NCBI GenBank assembly: GCA_030626475.1
Contig: DAOUOW010000009.1
Location: forward strand, 1 to 34,178
Direction: 5' to 3'
DNA from: Chloroflexota bacterium
GTDB lineage: Bacteria; Chloroflexota; Dehalococcoidia; E44-bin15
DNA: 34,178 nucleotides
In this document: one piece after another, positions 14,306 to 23,394 of the stretch
Numbering within the stretch: the first letter of the stretch is position 1
Layout: every line of letters begins with the position of its first letter
Translations under genes and position numbers: made by a program
The notes under the pieces: model-generated
The model's database searches: none
Told to the model about the DNA's origin: nothing
The model's input: the letters and a program-made list of their open reading frames with translations, nothing else

Positions 14306-14863
14306 ATGATCGAGGACATCCTCTCAGAGACAAGTACCAAGATGGGGAAGACCATCGAAGCCTTGAGAAAGGAGCTAGCTGCAATCCGCACCGGGCGGGC
14401 TACCCCATCGCTTGTCGATCAGATTAAGGTTGACTACCACGGCGCTCCGACACCGTTGAACCAGCTGGCTGCCATTGCAGTGCCCGAGGCCAGGCTGCTC
14501 GTGATTCAGCCCTGGGACAGGCAAGCCCACGCTAGCATCGAGAAGGCAATCCTGAAATCAGGCCTAGGGCTCAACCCTACAAGCGATGGGAACGTGATCC
14601 GACTCAGAATACCCCTGCTCACCGAGGAGCGAAGAAGGGAGCTCGTCAGAGTCGTGCGCAAGAGGGTTGAGGAGAGCAGGGTGTCAGTGCGCAATACAAG
14701 AAGAAGTGCTCTGGAGGAATTCAGGGAGCTGGAGCGGAAAAAGGAGATCTCCCAGGACGAGCAAAAGCGCGCCGAGGAGCGATTGCAGAAGCTTACCGAT
14801 AGCTTCATCGAAGACGTGGAAAGGGCAGGAAGGGAAAAGGAGGTCGAGCTCCTCGAGACTTAA
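14306..14863 (+). CDS. frr: Ribosome recycling factor
   Basis: A 185-residue RRF that splits the post-termination ribosome with EF-G. The conserved LRTGRA-like segment (AAIRTGRATPSLVD), TPLNQLA, PWD and RLRIPLLTEERRRELV are present, followed by long charged helices forming the three-helix bundle. The length equals that of typical RRF. It begins 10 bases after pyrH with GCGGAGGGG before the ATG. Confidence 0.98.
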   Translation: MIEDILSETSTKMGKTIEALRKELAAIRTGRATPSLVDQIKVDYHGAPTPLNQLAAIAVPEARLLVIQPWDRQAHASIEKAILKSGLGLNPTSDGNVIRLRIPLLTEERRRELVRVVRKRVEESRVSVRNTRRSALEEFRELERKKEISQDEQKRAEERLQKLTDSFIEDVERAGREKEVELLET

Positions 14864-14897
14864 ATGGAGCGGAGCCACCCCCTAGGGGCGTAGAACC

Positions 14898-15617
14898 ATG
14901 CCTAAGATTGCTCACATCCCCAATCATATAGCCATAATTATGGACGGAAATGGCCGCTGGGCGGCAAGGCGAAGGTTGCCCCGGCTTGCAGGTCACCGCG
15001 CCGGAACGGAGAACATCCGCCGCGTCATCGAGTGCCTCGCTGAGTATGAGGTAAAGTATCTCACCCTGTTTGCTTTCTCCACCGAGAACTGGAGCCGCCC
15101 CCAACGAGAGGTTAAAGGGCTGCTCCGCATTCTGAAGGAGATGCTCAAAAAGGAGACGAGAAGGCTTCACAAGGAAGGGGTTAAGCTCCTTCACCTTGGT
15201 CGCCTGGATCGCCTCTCACCACAACTGCAGCAAGCGCTTCGCGACGCCATCGAACTGACCAAGGATAACACCCGAATGACTGTCAGCATTGCCTTTGACT
15301 ACGGTGGCCGGGCAGAGATTGTGGATGCCTTCAAGCGCATCCTTCGTGACGGCATACCGCCAGAGAGCATAGATGAGGCCCTTTTCAGCAGCTATCTCTA
15401 CACCGCGGACCTGCCCGACCCTGACCTCATCATTCGCACCGGCGGCGAGATGAGGCTGAGCAATTTCCTGCTTTGGCAGACCGCCTACAGCGAATACTAC
15501 TCCACACCTACCTTCTGGCCTGACTTCAGCAAGGAGGAAATCGAAAAGGCGCTTGTAGCCTATGCTCAGCGGGAGAGGCGTTTTGGCAGATTGCGCCCAA
15601 AGGCAAAAGGGGGCTGA
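14898..15617 (+). CDS. uppS: Isoprenyl diphosphate synthase (undecaprenyl type)
   Basis: A 239-residue cis-prenyltransferase that extends farnesyl diphosphate with isopentenyl units to make the lipid carrier for wall and glycan synthesis. It shows the catalytic HIAIIMDGNGRWA (Asp16), GHRAG, LTLFAFSTENWSRP and the C-terminal DLIIRTGGEMRLSNFLLWQ with FWPDF. Chain length of the product cannot be read from the sequence. It sits in the usual frr-uppS-cdsA-dxr order, linking isoprenoid and lipid synthesis to translation genes. Confidence 0.96.
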   Translation: MPKIAHIPNHIAIIMDGNGRWAARRRLPRLAGHRAGTENIRRVIECLAEYEVKYLTLFAFSTENWSRPQREVKGLLRILKEMLKKETRRLHKEGVKLLHLGRLDRLSPQLQQALRDAIELTKDNTRMTVSIAFDYGGRAEIVDAFKRILRDGIPPESIDEALFSSYLYTADLPDPDLIIRTGGEMRLSNFLLWQTAYSEYYSTPTFWPDFSKEEIEKALVAYAQRERRFGRLRPKAKGG

Positions 15618-15650
15618 AGCCGAGGCTAAGGCACCCGGCCTGAGGAAACA

Positions 15651-16457
15651 ATGATAAGACAAAGGGTGCTCAGCGCGCTGGTCCTCATAGTCGTCATCTT
15701 CATTGCTGTGTGGTTTGGCGGTCCCTTCTATTACTTGATCCTAGCCCTTGCCGCAGCCCTGGGAGCACTGGAGTTCTTCGGCATTTTGGGCCTCTCTTAC
15801 AGGCACCCCCTCACCGTCTTCGGCCTGCTATGTGTCCTGCTCTTAATCGTAGGCGCCCATTATAAAGAGCCCGAAACCTTTGAAGACCCTTATACCGCAC
15901 CGATCCTAGCCGGGGCGGTGGTTTTCTCCCTAATTTGGCTCCTCAGTCGCCGGGCGGGGCATATCCTGGTCAACTGGGTCTGGACATTAGCTGGGATCAT
16001 CTACATCGGCTGGATGCTAAGCCACTTCATCCCGTTAAGGGCACTGGATGATGGCCGGGAGTGGGTCCTTTTCCTCCTCTTTGCCACCTTCGCCACCGAT
16101 ACCGCCGCCTTCTTTTGTGGCCGGGCATGGGGCAAGCGCTCCCTGGCACCAGCGATAAGCCCGGGTAAGACATGGGAAGGAGCGATAGGAGGCTTTTTGG
16201 CTGCCATCGCGGCATCCTTGGTCCTGGCCACTATACTGAATCTTCCCATTCCCTATTGGCAAGTGACCATCCTCGGCATCCTCATTGGCATCTTCGCCCA
16301 GCTAGGTGACCTCTCGGAATCGCTGCTCAAGCGCAGCGCCGGGGTAAAGGAGGCAGGAACGCTGATCCCGGGGCACGGTGGCATCCTCGACCGTCTCGAT
16401 AGCATTGTCTTTACTGTAGTTGTAGTATACTATTATGTAATATGGGTGGTGATATGA
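15651..16457 (+). CDS. cdsA: Phosphatidate cytidylyltransferase
   Basis: A 268-residue membrane enzyme with about eight hydrophobic segments, making CDP-diacylglycerol from phosphatidate and CTP. The family signature is near the C-terminus: SLLKRSAGVKEAGTLIPGHG, followed by GILDRLDS. Its usual Lys-Asp is Lys-Glu here, a conservative change. ISPGKTWEGAIGG is also typical. The product is the substrate for the CDP-alcohol phosphatidyltransferase encoded at 30476. Its stop overlaps the dxr start (ATGA). Confidence 0.96.
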   Translation: MIRQRVLSALVLIVVIFIAVWFGGPFYYLILALAAALGALEFFGILGLSYRHPLTVFGLLCVLLLIVGAHYKEPETFEDPYTAPILAGAVVFSLIWLLSRRAGHILVNWVWTLAGIIYIGWMLSHFIPLRALDDGREWVLFLLFATFATDTAAFFCGRAWGKRSLAPAISPGKTWEGAIGGFLAAIAASLVLATILNLPIPYWQVTILGILIGIFAQLGDLSESLLKRSAGVKEAGTLIPGHGGILDRLDSIVFTVVVVYYYVIWVVI

Positions 16458-17581
16458 AGCGGCTCGCCATCCTGGGCGCCACCGGCTCCATAGGGCAGCA
16501 GACGCTAGAGGTGGTGCGTTCCTTCAGCGACCGATTTCAGGTGGTCGGCCTCGCTGCGGGAAGAGATGCCGAGCTTTTGACCAGGCAAATCACAGAATTT
16601 CGGCCGAAACTGGTCTCCATCGAGTCTGCCAGCTCACGGGAGAGGCTGCGCAGCTCGGAATATGAGCTTTTATCCCTGGATGAGCTTGCTTCCCATCCCG
16701 ACGTTGACCTGGTGGTGATCGCCATCTCGGGGAAAGCAGGGCTCAGCCCCACTTTGGCCGCTATCGAGGCTGGGAAAAGCGTCGCCCTTGCCACCAAGGA
16801 GGTGCTGGTGATGGCAGGGGAGATCGTCACCGCTGCGGCCAAGAGGCGTGGCGTGGAGATTATGCCCATCGACAGCGAGCCCAGTGCCATCTGGCAGTGC
16901 CTGCAAGGTGAGGAAGGAAGTGTCGCCCGGCTCATCCTCACCGCCTCCGGAGGCCCCTTCCGCCAATTTTCTCAGGAGCAGCTTGCAATGGTAACACCCC
17001 AGCAGGCACTTGACCATCCCACCTGGAAAATGGGAAGGAGAATCACCATCGACTCCGCCACTATGATGAACAAGGGCTTTGAGGTTATCGAGGCGCACTG
17101 GCTCTTTGATGTCCCTGTAGAAAAAATCGAAATAGTTGTTCATCCTCAGAGCATTGTGCATTCTTTTGTTGAATTTGTTGATGGCTCGATCAAGGCACAG
17201 CTAAGCCCCCCAGATATGCGACTCCCGATTCAATATGCCCTGTTTTACCCCCAGCGTCCGCCTAGCGAGCTGCCGCGGCTTGACTTTTCCAACATAGGCC
17301 CCCTCACCTTTGAAGCGCCTGACCTGGAAAAATTCCCCTGCTTGAGATTGGCGCTGGAGGCAGGGCAAAAGAAGGGCACCTACCCTGCGGTGCTTGCTGC
17401 CGCTGACGAGGTGGCGGTAGAGCTTTTCCTCGAGCAGCGCATCGGCTTTCTCGACATCGCCACACTGGTGGAAGAGGCGCTGGGGCAACACCAGAGCATT
17501 CCCCATCCCTCGCTGGAGGAGATTCTGGCCGCTGATGCCTGGGCCAGAGAAAAGGCAGCCAAGACAGAGATTCGTAAATGA
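16454..17581 (+). CDS. dxr: 1-deoxy-D-xylulose 5-phosphate reductoisomerase
   Basis: A 375-residue enzyme of the methylerythritol phosphate pathway, converting DXP to MEP with NADPH. The N-terminal nucleotide-binding motif is ILGATGSIG (6-14). Also present are ATKEVLVMAGE, the metal- and substrate-binding MPIDSEPSAIWQCLQ, LTASGGPF, HPTWKMGRRITIDSATMMNKGFE split over two stretches, and HPQSIVHSFVEF. The ATG at 16454 is preferred to 16442 because it forms an ATGA overlap with cdsA and gives the normal N-terminus. Confidence 0.97.
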   Translation: MKRLAILGATGSIGQQTLEVVRSFSDRFQVVGLAAGRDAELLTRQITEFRPKLVSIESASSRERLRSSEYELLSLDELASHPDVDLVVIAISGKAGLSPTLAAIEAGKSVALATKEVLVMAGEIVTAAAKRRGVEIMPIDSEPSAIWQCLQGEEGSVARLILTASGGPFRQFSQEQLAMVTPQQALDHPTWKMGRRITIDSATMMNKGFEVIEAHWLFDVPVEKIEIVVHPQSIVHSFVEFVDGSIKAQLSPPDMRLPIQYALFYPQRPPSELPRLDFSNIGPLTFEAPDLEKFPCLRLALEAGQKKGTYPAVLAAADEVAVELFLEQRIGFLDIATLVEEALGQHQSIPHPSLEEILAADAWAREKAAKTEIRK

Positions 17582-18636
17582 GCATATTTATAACCATAAT
17601 AGCCTTTTTCGGCATACTGGTCGTGGTTATCCTGGTCCATGAGCTGGGGCACTTCGCCACAGCGAAGCTTTCCAAGGTCAAGGTTGAGGAGTTTGGCCTC
17701 GGGTTCCCCCCCCGCCTCGTCAGCTTTAAGAAGGGGGATACGCGCTACTCTCTTAATCTCATCCCCCTGGGTGGCTTTTGCCGGATGGCGGGAGAGGAAG
17801 ACCCTAAGGCGCCGGGAAGCCTGGCGGGGAAGAGCATCAAGACCCGGCTTCTCGTCCTCAGCGCGGGGTCGATAATGAACGTCCTGCTCCCCCTATTGCT
17901 CTTCTCCATTGCCTTCATGATTCCAACATCGCTGATAGTGGGGGATGTGATGGTCAACGAAGTTGCGCCAAACTCCCCTGCGGAAGAGGCAGGAATCATG
18001 CCCGGGGACACCATCCTCGAGCTAGATGGTCGCGAGATCAGAAACCTCAACGACCTTGCGTACAACACTCACCTTAACCTTGGCGCTGAGATCACCCTGC
18101 TCATAGGCAACGACACCCAAAAAGAGGTATCGCTGGTACCGCGGTGGGACCCGCCGGAAGGGGAGGGGGCGATGGGGGTATTGGTGGGGGTGGAAAATGC
18201 CACCAAAACTAAAGAGTCATACCCCTTCTGGGAGGCGATCCCCAAGGGGACGATCCACAGCGTCGAGACCATGATTCTATTTAAGAACGAGATACAGAGA
18301 TGGTTTATCGCCAAAGAAGGGCCTCAGGTTGCAGGCCCCGTTGGCATCGCCGAGCTCACTGGGGAGGCCGCGAGAAGTGGGTTTGGAGTACTGCTGGAGT
18401 TTACCGCCTTCTTAAGCATGAATCTGGCGATAATCAATCTATTGCCCATCCCCGGCCTCGATGGGGGGAGAATCGTTTTTGTCGCCATCGAGGGCATCAG
18501 ACGCGGGAAGAAGATATCGCCAAAACGGGAGGGCCTGGTTCACCTCATTGGCTTCACAGTATTGATTCTGATAATAATCCTGATAACCTACCAGGATATC
18601 CTGCGCATAATCAGAGGAGAAAGCTTGATCCCATGA
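17578..18636 (+). CDS. rseP: Site-2 intramembrane metalloprotease RseP
   Basis: A 352-residue membrane protease. The zinc motif HELGH is at 21-25 in the first membrane helix, and the second motif NLLPIPGLDGGR lies near the C-terminus. Between them is one PDZ domain (about 110-185, with VNEVAPNSPAEEAGIMPGDTILELDGREI). E. coli RseP has two PDZ domains, so this is the single-PDZ form common in many phyla. It cuts membrane-embedded anti-sigma factors or leftover signal peptides; the local substrate is unknown. The start overlaps dxr and the stop overlaps ispG, both as ATGA. Confidence 0.95.
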   Translation: MSIFITIIAFFGILVVVILVHELGHFATAKLSKVKVEEFGLGFPPRLVSFKKGDTRYSLNLIPLGGFCRMAGEEDPKAPGSLAGKSIKTRLLVLSAGSIMNVLLPLLLFSIAFMIPTSLIVGDVMVNEVAPNSPAEEAGIMPGDTILELDGREIRNLNDLAYNTHLNLGAEITLLIGNDTQKEVSLVPRWDPPEGEGAMGVLVGVENATKTKESYPFWEAIPKGTIHSVETMILFKNEIQRWFIAKEGPQVAGPVGIAELTGEAARSGFGVLLEFTAFLSMNLAIINLLPIPGLDGGRIVFVAIEGIRRGKKISPKREGLVHLIGFTVLILIIILITYQDILRIIRGESLIP

Positions 18637-19679
18637 TGCGACGCAGAGCCTCGAGGCCGATCAAGATAGGGGATGTGACCATCGGCGGCGGCACCCCCGT
18701 TGTGGTGCAGTCCATGACCAAGACCGACACCCGAGACGTCACGGCAACCACCAACCAGATAAGGGAGCTTGAGGAGTGCGGCTGCCAGCTGGTGAGAGTT
18801 GCCGTCCCCGACAGGGAGGCTGCCGAGGCCATCCCCGACATTAAGCGGGACGTCTCCATCCCAATCATCGCCGACATTCACTTCGACCCTCGCCTCGCTA
18901 TTCTCGCCCTGGAGGCCGGTGTGGATGGGATCAGGATAAACCCAGGTAATATCAATGACCCAGATCAGATCGCTCAAATTGTGCGCGCCGCCAAGGAGCG
19001 AGAGGTCCCCATAAGAATCGGGGTCAACTCGGGCAGTTTGCCGGCAACGAAAGGCTCGCAAAAGCCAGTCGCCGAGCGTATGGTTGATGCGGCGATGGAG
19101 CAGGTCGAACTGTTCGAAAGCCTGGATTTCGAGCTGATCAAGGTCTCGCTCAAGGCCTTCGACGTCCCAACTACGATTGAAGCCAATAAAGCTATCGCCC
19201 AAAAAATGCCCTATCCCCTCCACCTGGGGATCACCGAGGCCGGCACCCCAAGAACAGGCGTGATACGGAGCGCCGTTGGCATTGGCGCCCTGCTCTACAT
19301 GGGCATCGGGGATACCATTCGCGTATCGCTAACTGGCGACCCCCGGGAGGAGGTCATCGCCGGCTATGAAATCCTGAAATCGCTCGATTTGAGCCAGCGC
19401 GGCCCGATCCTGATAAGCTGCCCTTCCTGCGGGCGGGCTGAAGTTGATATAATAGGGCTGGCTGAAGCCGTAGAAGAGCGGCTGGTGAAGCTGGAAAAGC
19501 CGATAAAGGTGGCGGTCATGGGGTGCGTGGTCAACGGCCCTGGCGAGGCCCGGGACGCCGATGTCGGCATCGCCTGCGGCAAAGGGCGGGGGGTCATTTT
19601 TCGTAGAGGGGAGCAGGTAAGGACAGTGGAAGAGGCCGATTTTTTGACCGCGCTGATGGCGGAAGTAGAAACATTGTAG
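18633..19679 (+). CDS. ispG: 4-hydroxy-3-methylbut-2-enyl diphosphate synthase
   Basis: A 348-residue iron-sulfur enzyme of the MEP pathway, making HMBPP from MEcPP. The 4Fe-4S ligands are C263 and C266 (CPSCGR), C298 and E305 (MGCVVNGPGE), matching the pattern of E. coli IspG. The N-terminal TIM-barrel half begins with IGDVTIGGGTPVVVQSMT. The start is set at 18633 because the ATGA overlaps the rseP stop. The open frame continues 111 codons upstream, but only as antisense-like sequence inside rseP. With dxr it gives two MEP steps in one operon. Confidence 0.96.
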   Translation: MMRRRASRPIKIGDVTIGGGTPVVVQSMTKTDTRDVTATTNQIRELEECGCQLVRVAVPDREAAEAIPDIKRDVSIPIIADIHFDPRLAILALEAGVDGIRINPGNINDPDQIAQIVRAAKEREVPIRIGVNSGSLPATKGSQKPVAERMVDAAMEQVELFESLDFELIKVSLKAFDVPTTIEANKAIAQKMPYPLHLGITEAGTPRTGVIRSAVGIGALLYMGIGDTIRVSLTGDPREEVIAGYEILKSLDLSQRGPILISCPSCGRAEVDIIGLAEAVEERLVKLEKPIKVAVMGCVVNGPGEARDADVGIACGKGRGVIFRRGEQVRTVEEADFLTALMAEVETL

Positions 19680-19729
19680 AAGCGTGAACCCGAATGCAGT
19701 TGCACATAGGTTGTGTTAGGGCGAAAAAG

Positions 19730-19759
19730 GCGCTGATGGCGGAGTTGGAGGGGCTTTAG
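19730..19759 (+). repeat. Degenerate second copy of the ispG 3' end
   Basis: These 30 bases, ending in TAG, resemble the last 30 bases of ispG (19650-19679) exactly 80 bases upstream. The first 14 bases are identical, and the encoded ends are ALMAEVETL-stop and ALMAELEGL-stop. It appears to be a scar of a tandem duplication or of recombination with a relative's allele. The rest of 19680-19814 shows no gene. Confidence 0.5.
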
Positions 19760-19814
19760 AAGGTGAAATGATTAGAAAGATGACACGATAAAAAGAACGA
19801 AAAAAGGACGAAAA

Positions 19815-21512
<1,698 letters not shown>

Positions 21513-21528
21513 ATGGCTCTGCAAGGGC

Positions 21529-21557
21529 TTGCATCAGCGCCCCGTCTGTGCTATACT
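21529..21557 (+). promoter_or_regulatory. Promoter of the nusA-infB operon
   Basis: TTGCAT (21529-21534), a 17-base spacer and TATACT (21552-21557) lie 17 bases after proS. The -35 overlaps a small inverted repeat GCAAG-GG-CTTGC (21521-21532). The predicted start near 21564 leaves about 68 bases before the nusA GTG. Confidence 0.75.
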
Positions 21558-21583
21558 ATCGGAGCAAGAGAGAATGAACTAGT

Positions 21584-21609
21584 AAGTGGGTGTTTTCCCC
21601 ACTTTTTTT
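21584..21609 (+). terminator. Intrinsic terminator/attenuator in the nusA leader
   Basis: AAGTGGG (21584-21590) pairs perfectly with CCCACTT (21598-21604) across a 7-base loop, and the stem runs into seven T (21603-21609). It lies downstream of the promoter at 21529-21557 and upstream of the nusA start at 21632, so it can stop transcripts before they reach nusA. It could also catch read-through from proS. Confidence 0.75.
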
Positions 21610-21631
21610 GTATTGGAGAAGGAGGAGGAGC

Positions 21632-23050
21632 GTGGGCAAGATAAAGAGCGACTTTATGCTGGCGCTCACCCAGCTTGCCGCCGAGAAGAACCTGCCTCGG
21701 GAAGTAGTTCTTGAAGCAGTGGAAGCGGCATTAGCTTCCGCCTTCAAGAAGAATAACTTCGCCGCCACCCAGAATGTCTCGGTGAGGATCAATGCCAACA
21801 GTGGGGAGGTAACCGTATTTGCCGAGAAGACGGTGGTGGAAAAGGTAACCGATCCCCGCCGCGAGCTGTCGCTGGAGGAGGCCAAAAAAATTAAGAAGTC
21901 CATCACGCTCGATGAAACTATCGAAGTTGAGGCCACCCCCAGAGATGCGGGGCGAATCGCCGCTCAGACGGCAAAGCAAGTGGTGCTGCAGCGGCTGCGC
22001 GAGGCGGAGCGAGAACTGGTGTTCGAGCAGTTCTCCGATCGGGAGAGCGAGATCGTTACCGGGGTCGTGCAGCGAATAGAGCCAAGACAGATCATCCTTG
22101 ACCTGGGGAGAACCGAAGGCCTACTGCCCAATCAAGAGCAGGTGCGCACCGAGCATTATCGGGCGGGGCAAAGGCTCAAGGTATATCTTGTGGAGGTGCA
22201 TCGCACCAGCAAAGGGCCTCAGATAGTTGTATCGCGCACCCATCGAAACCTACTTCGCCGCCTCCTCGAGTTGGAGGTGCCTGAGATACATAGCGGCACT
22301 GTGGAACTGAAGGCCATCGCCCGCGAACCCGGGCATCGGAGCAAGATTGCTGTAGTGGCAACGCAACCAGGCGTCGACCCTGTCGGCTCCTGCGTCGGGC
22401 TGCGTGGCATCAGAATCCAGAACATTGTCAACGAATTAAACGGGGAAAAGATAGACATTGTCGAGTGGCATGCTGAGCCTGCAACCTTCATTGCCCACGC
22501 CCTCAGTCCTGCCCAGGTCACCAGCGTAGAGATCAATGAAGAGGAGAATACGGCAACCGTGGTAGTGCCTGATCATCAGCTCTCCCTGGCCATAGGCAAG
22601 GAAGGGCAGAATGCCAGGCTTGCTGCCAAGCTTACCGGATGGCGAATCGATATCAAGAGCGTCTCTGTCGCTGAGGCGGAGAGGGCTGCTATGGAAGAGC
22701 TTGTGGCGGAAGCCCAAGTTGAGGAGCCCGAGGCGGAAGCCTTAGTTGAGGAGCCCACGGTTGAAGAGCCACTACTGGCAGAGTCCGAGTCCCCGGTTGC
22801 CGAGGAAGCGGAGGAGGGTGCCGCCGTTGAGGAAGTAGCACTGCCTGAAGCAACTTTGGCTGCGGAACCTATCCCCCAGCTTCGCTTTGCCGAGGATATC
22901 CTCCCCGTTAGAGCAACACCGCCAAAGAAAAAGGCGAAGAAGGCCAAGAGCAAGAGGGTGAGTGCGGAGGATGTGGACAAGCCAAAGAAGGCTCGTCGCA
23001 GCCTAAAACCTGTGGATGAACTTGAGGAGTACGAGGAGCTACTGAGCTAA
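21632..23050 (+). CDS. nusA: Transcription termination/antitermination factor NusA
   Basis: A 472-residue NusA. The N-terminal RNA-polymerase-binding domain (about 1-125) is followed by the S1 domain (about 130-200, EIVTGVVQRIEPRQIILDLG) and two KH domains (about 200-345, with VGLRGIRIQNIVNELNGEKI and LAIGKEGQNARLAAKLTGW). After about 355 there is a long acidic Glu/Val/Pro repeat region and then a Lys-rich patch, unlike the AR repeats of E. coli. The GTG at 21632 follows AAGGAGG by 6 bases and is preferred to the GTG at 21590, which lies inside the leader terminator. rimP, which commonly precedes nusA, is absent here. Confidence 0.96.
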   Translation: MGKIKSDFMLALTQLAAEKNLPREVVLEAVEAALASAFKKNNFAATQNVSVRINANSGEVTVFAEKTVVEKVTDPRRELSLEEAKKIKKSITLDETIEVEATPRDAGRIAAQTAKQVVLQRLREAERELVFEQFSDRESEIVTGVVQRIEPRQIILDLGRTEGLLPNQEQVRTEHYRAGQRLKVYLVEVHRTSKGPQIVVSRTHRNLLRRLLELEVPEIHSGTVELKAIAREPGHRSKIAVVATQPGVDPVGSCVGLRGIRIQNIVNELNGEKIDIVEWHAEPATFIAHALSPAQVTSVEINEEENTATVVVPDHQLSLAIGKEGQNARLAAKLTGWRIDIKSVSVAEAERAAMEELVAEAQVEEPEAEALVEEPTVEEPLLAESESPVAEEAEEGAAVEEVALPEATLAAEPIPQLRFAEDILPVRATPPKKKAKKAKSKRVSAEDVDKPKKARRSLKPVDELEEYEELLS

Positions 23051-23074
23051 AGGTTTCTAGCGCTTTGGAGCAAG

Positions 23075-23374
23075 ATGACTACCACATCGCAGCGGAAAAA
23101 GCATATTCGACAGCGACCCATTCCACAGCGCACCTGCGTCGGCTGCCGCGAGGTGAGGCCGAAACGGGAGCTTATTCGCATTGTCCGCACTGCAACCGAA
23201 GCTGTGGAGATCGACCCTACAGGGAAGAAATCGGGGCGAGGCGCTTACTTATGTAAAGCAAAGGCCTGCTGGCAAGCAGGACTAAAAGGGGAGTACCTTG
23301 ACCGTGTCTTAAAAACCAAGATCACCCCCCAAAATCGAAGGGAACTGGCTCACTATGGTGAAATGTTCCCCTAG
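23075..23374 (+). CDS. rnpM: YlxR/RnpM family RNase P modulator
   Basis: A 99-residue basic protein with the YlxR hallmark RTCVGCREVRPKRELIRIV, a GRGAYLC motif and the following CWQAGLK helix. YlxR of Bacillus, now RnpM, binds RNase P RNA and lowers its activity; the fold is a small RNA-binding module. The position between nusA and infB is the standard one. The start follows GGAG by four bases. The L7Ae-like rplGA gene often found next to it is missing. Confidence 0.93.
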   Translation: MTTTSQRKKHIRQRPIPQRTCVGCREVRPKRELIRIVRTATEAVEIDPTGKKSGRGAYLCKAKACWQAGLKGEYLDRVLKTKITPQNRRELAHYGEMFP

Positions 23375-23394
23375 TTAAGGATGAGGGAACCTAG

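Noticed and set aside
18300-18632. Long N-terminal extension of ispG inside rseP
   Set aside because: It is out of frame with rseP, has no IspG similarity, and a coupled ATGA start exists at 18633.
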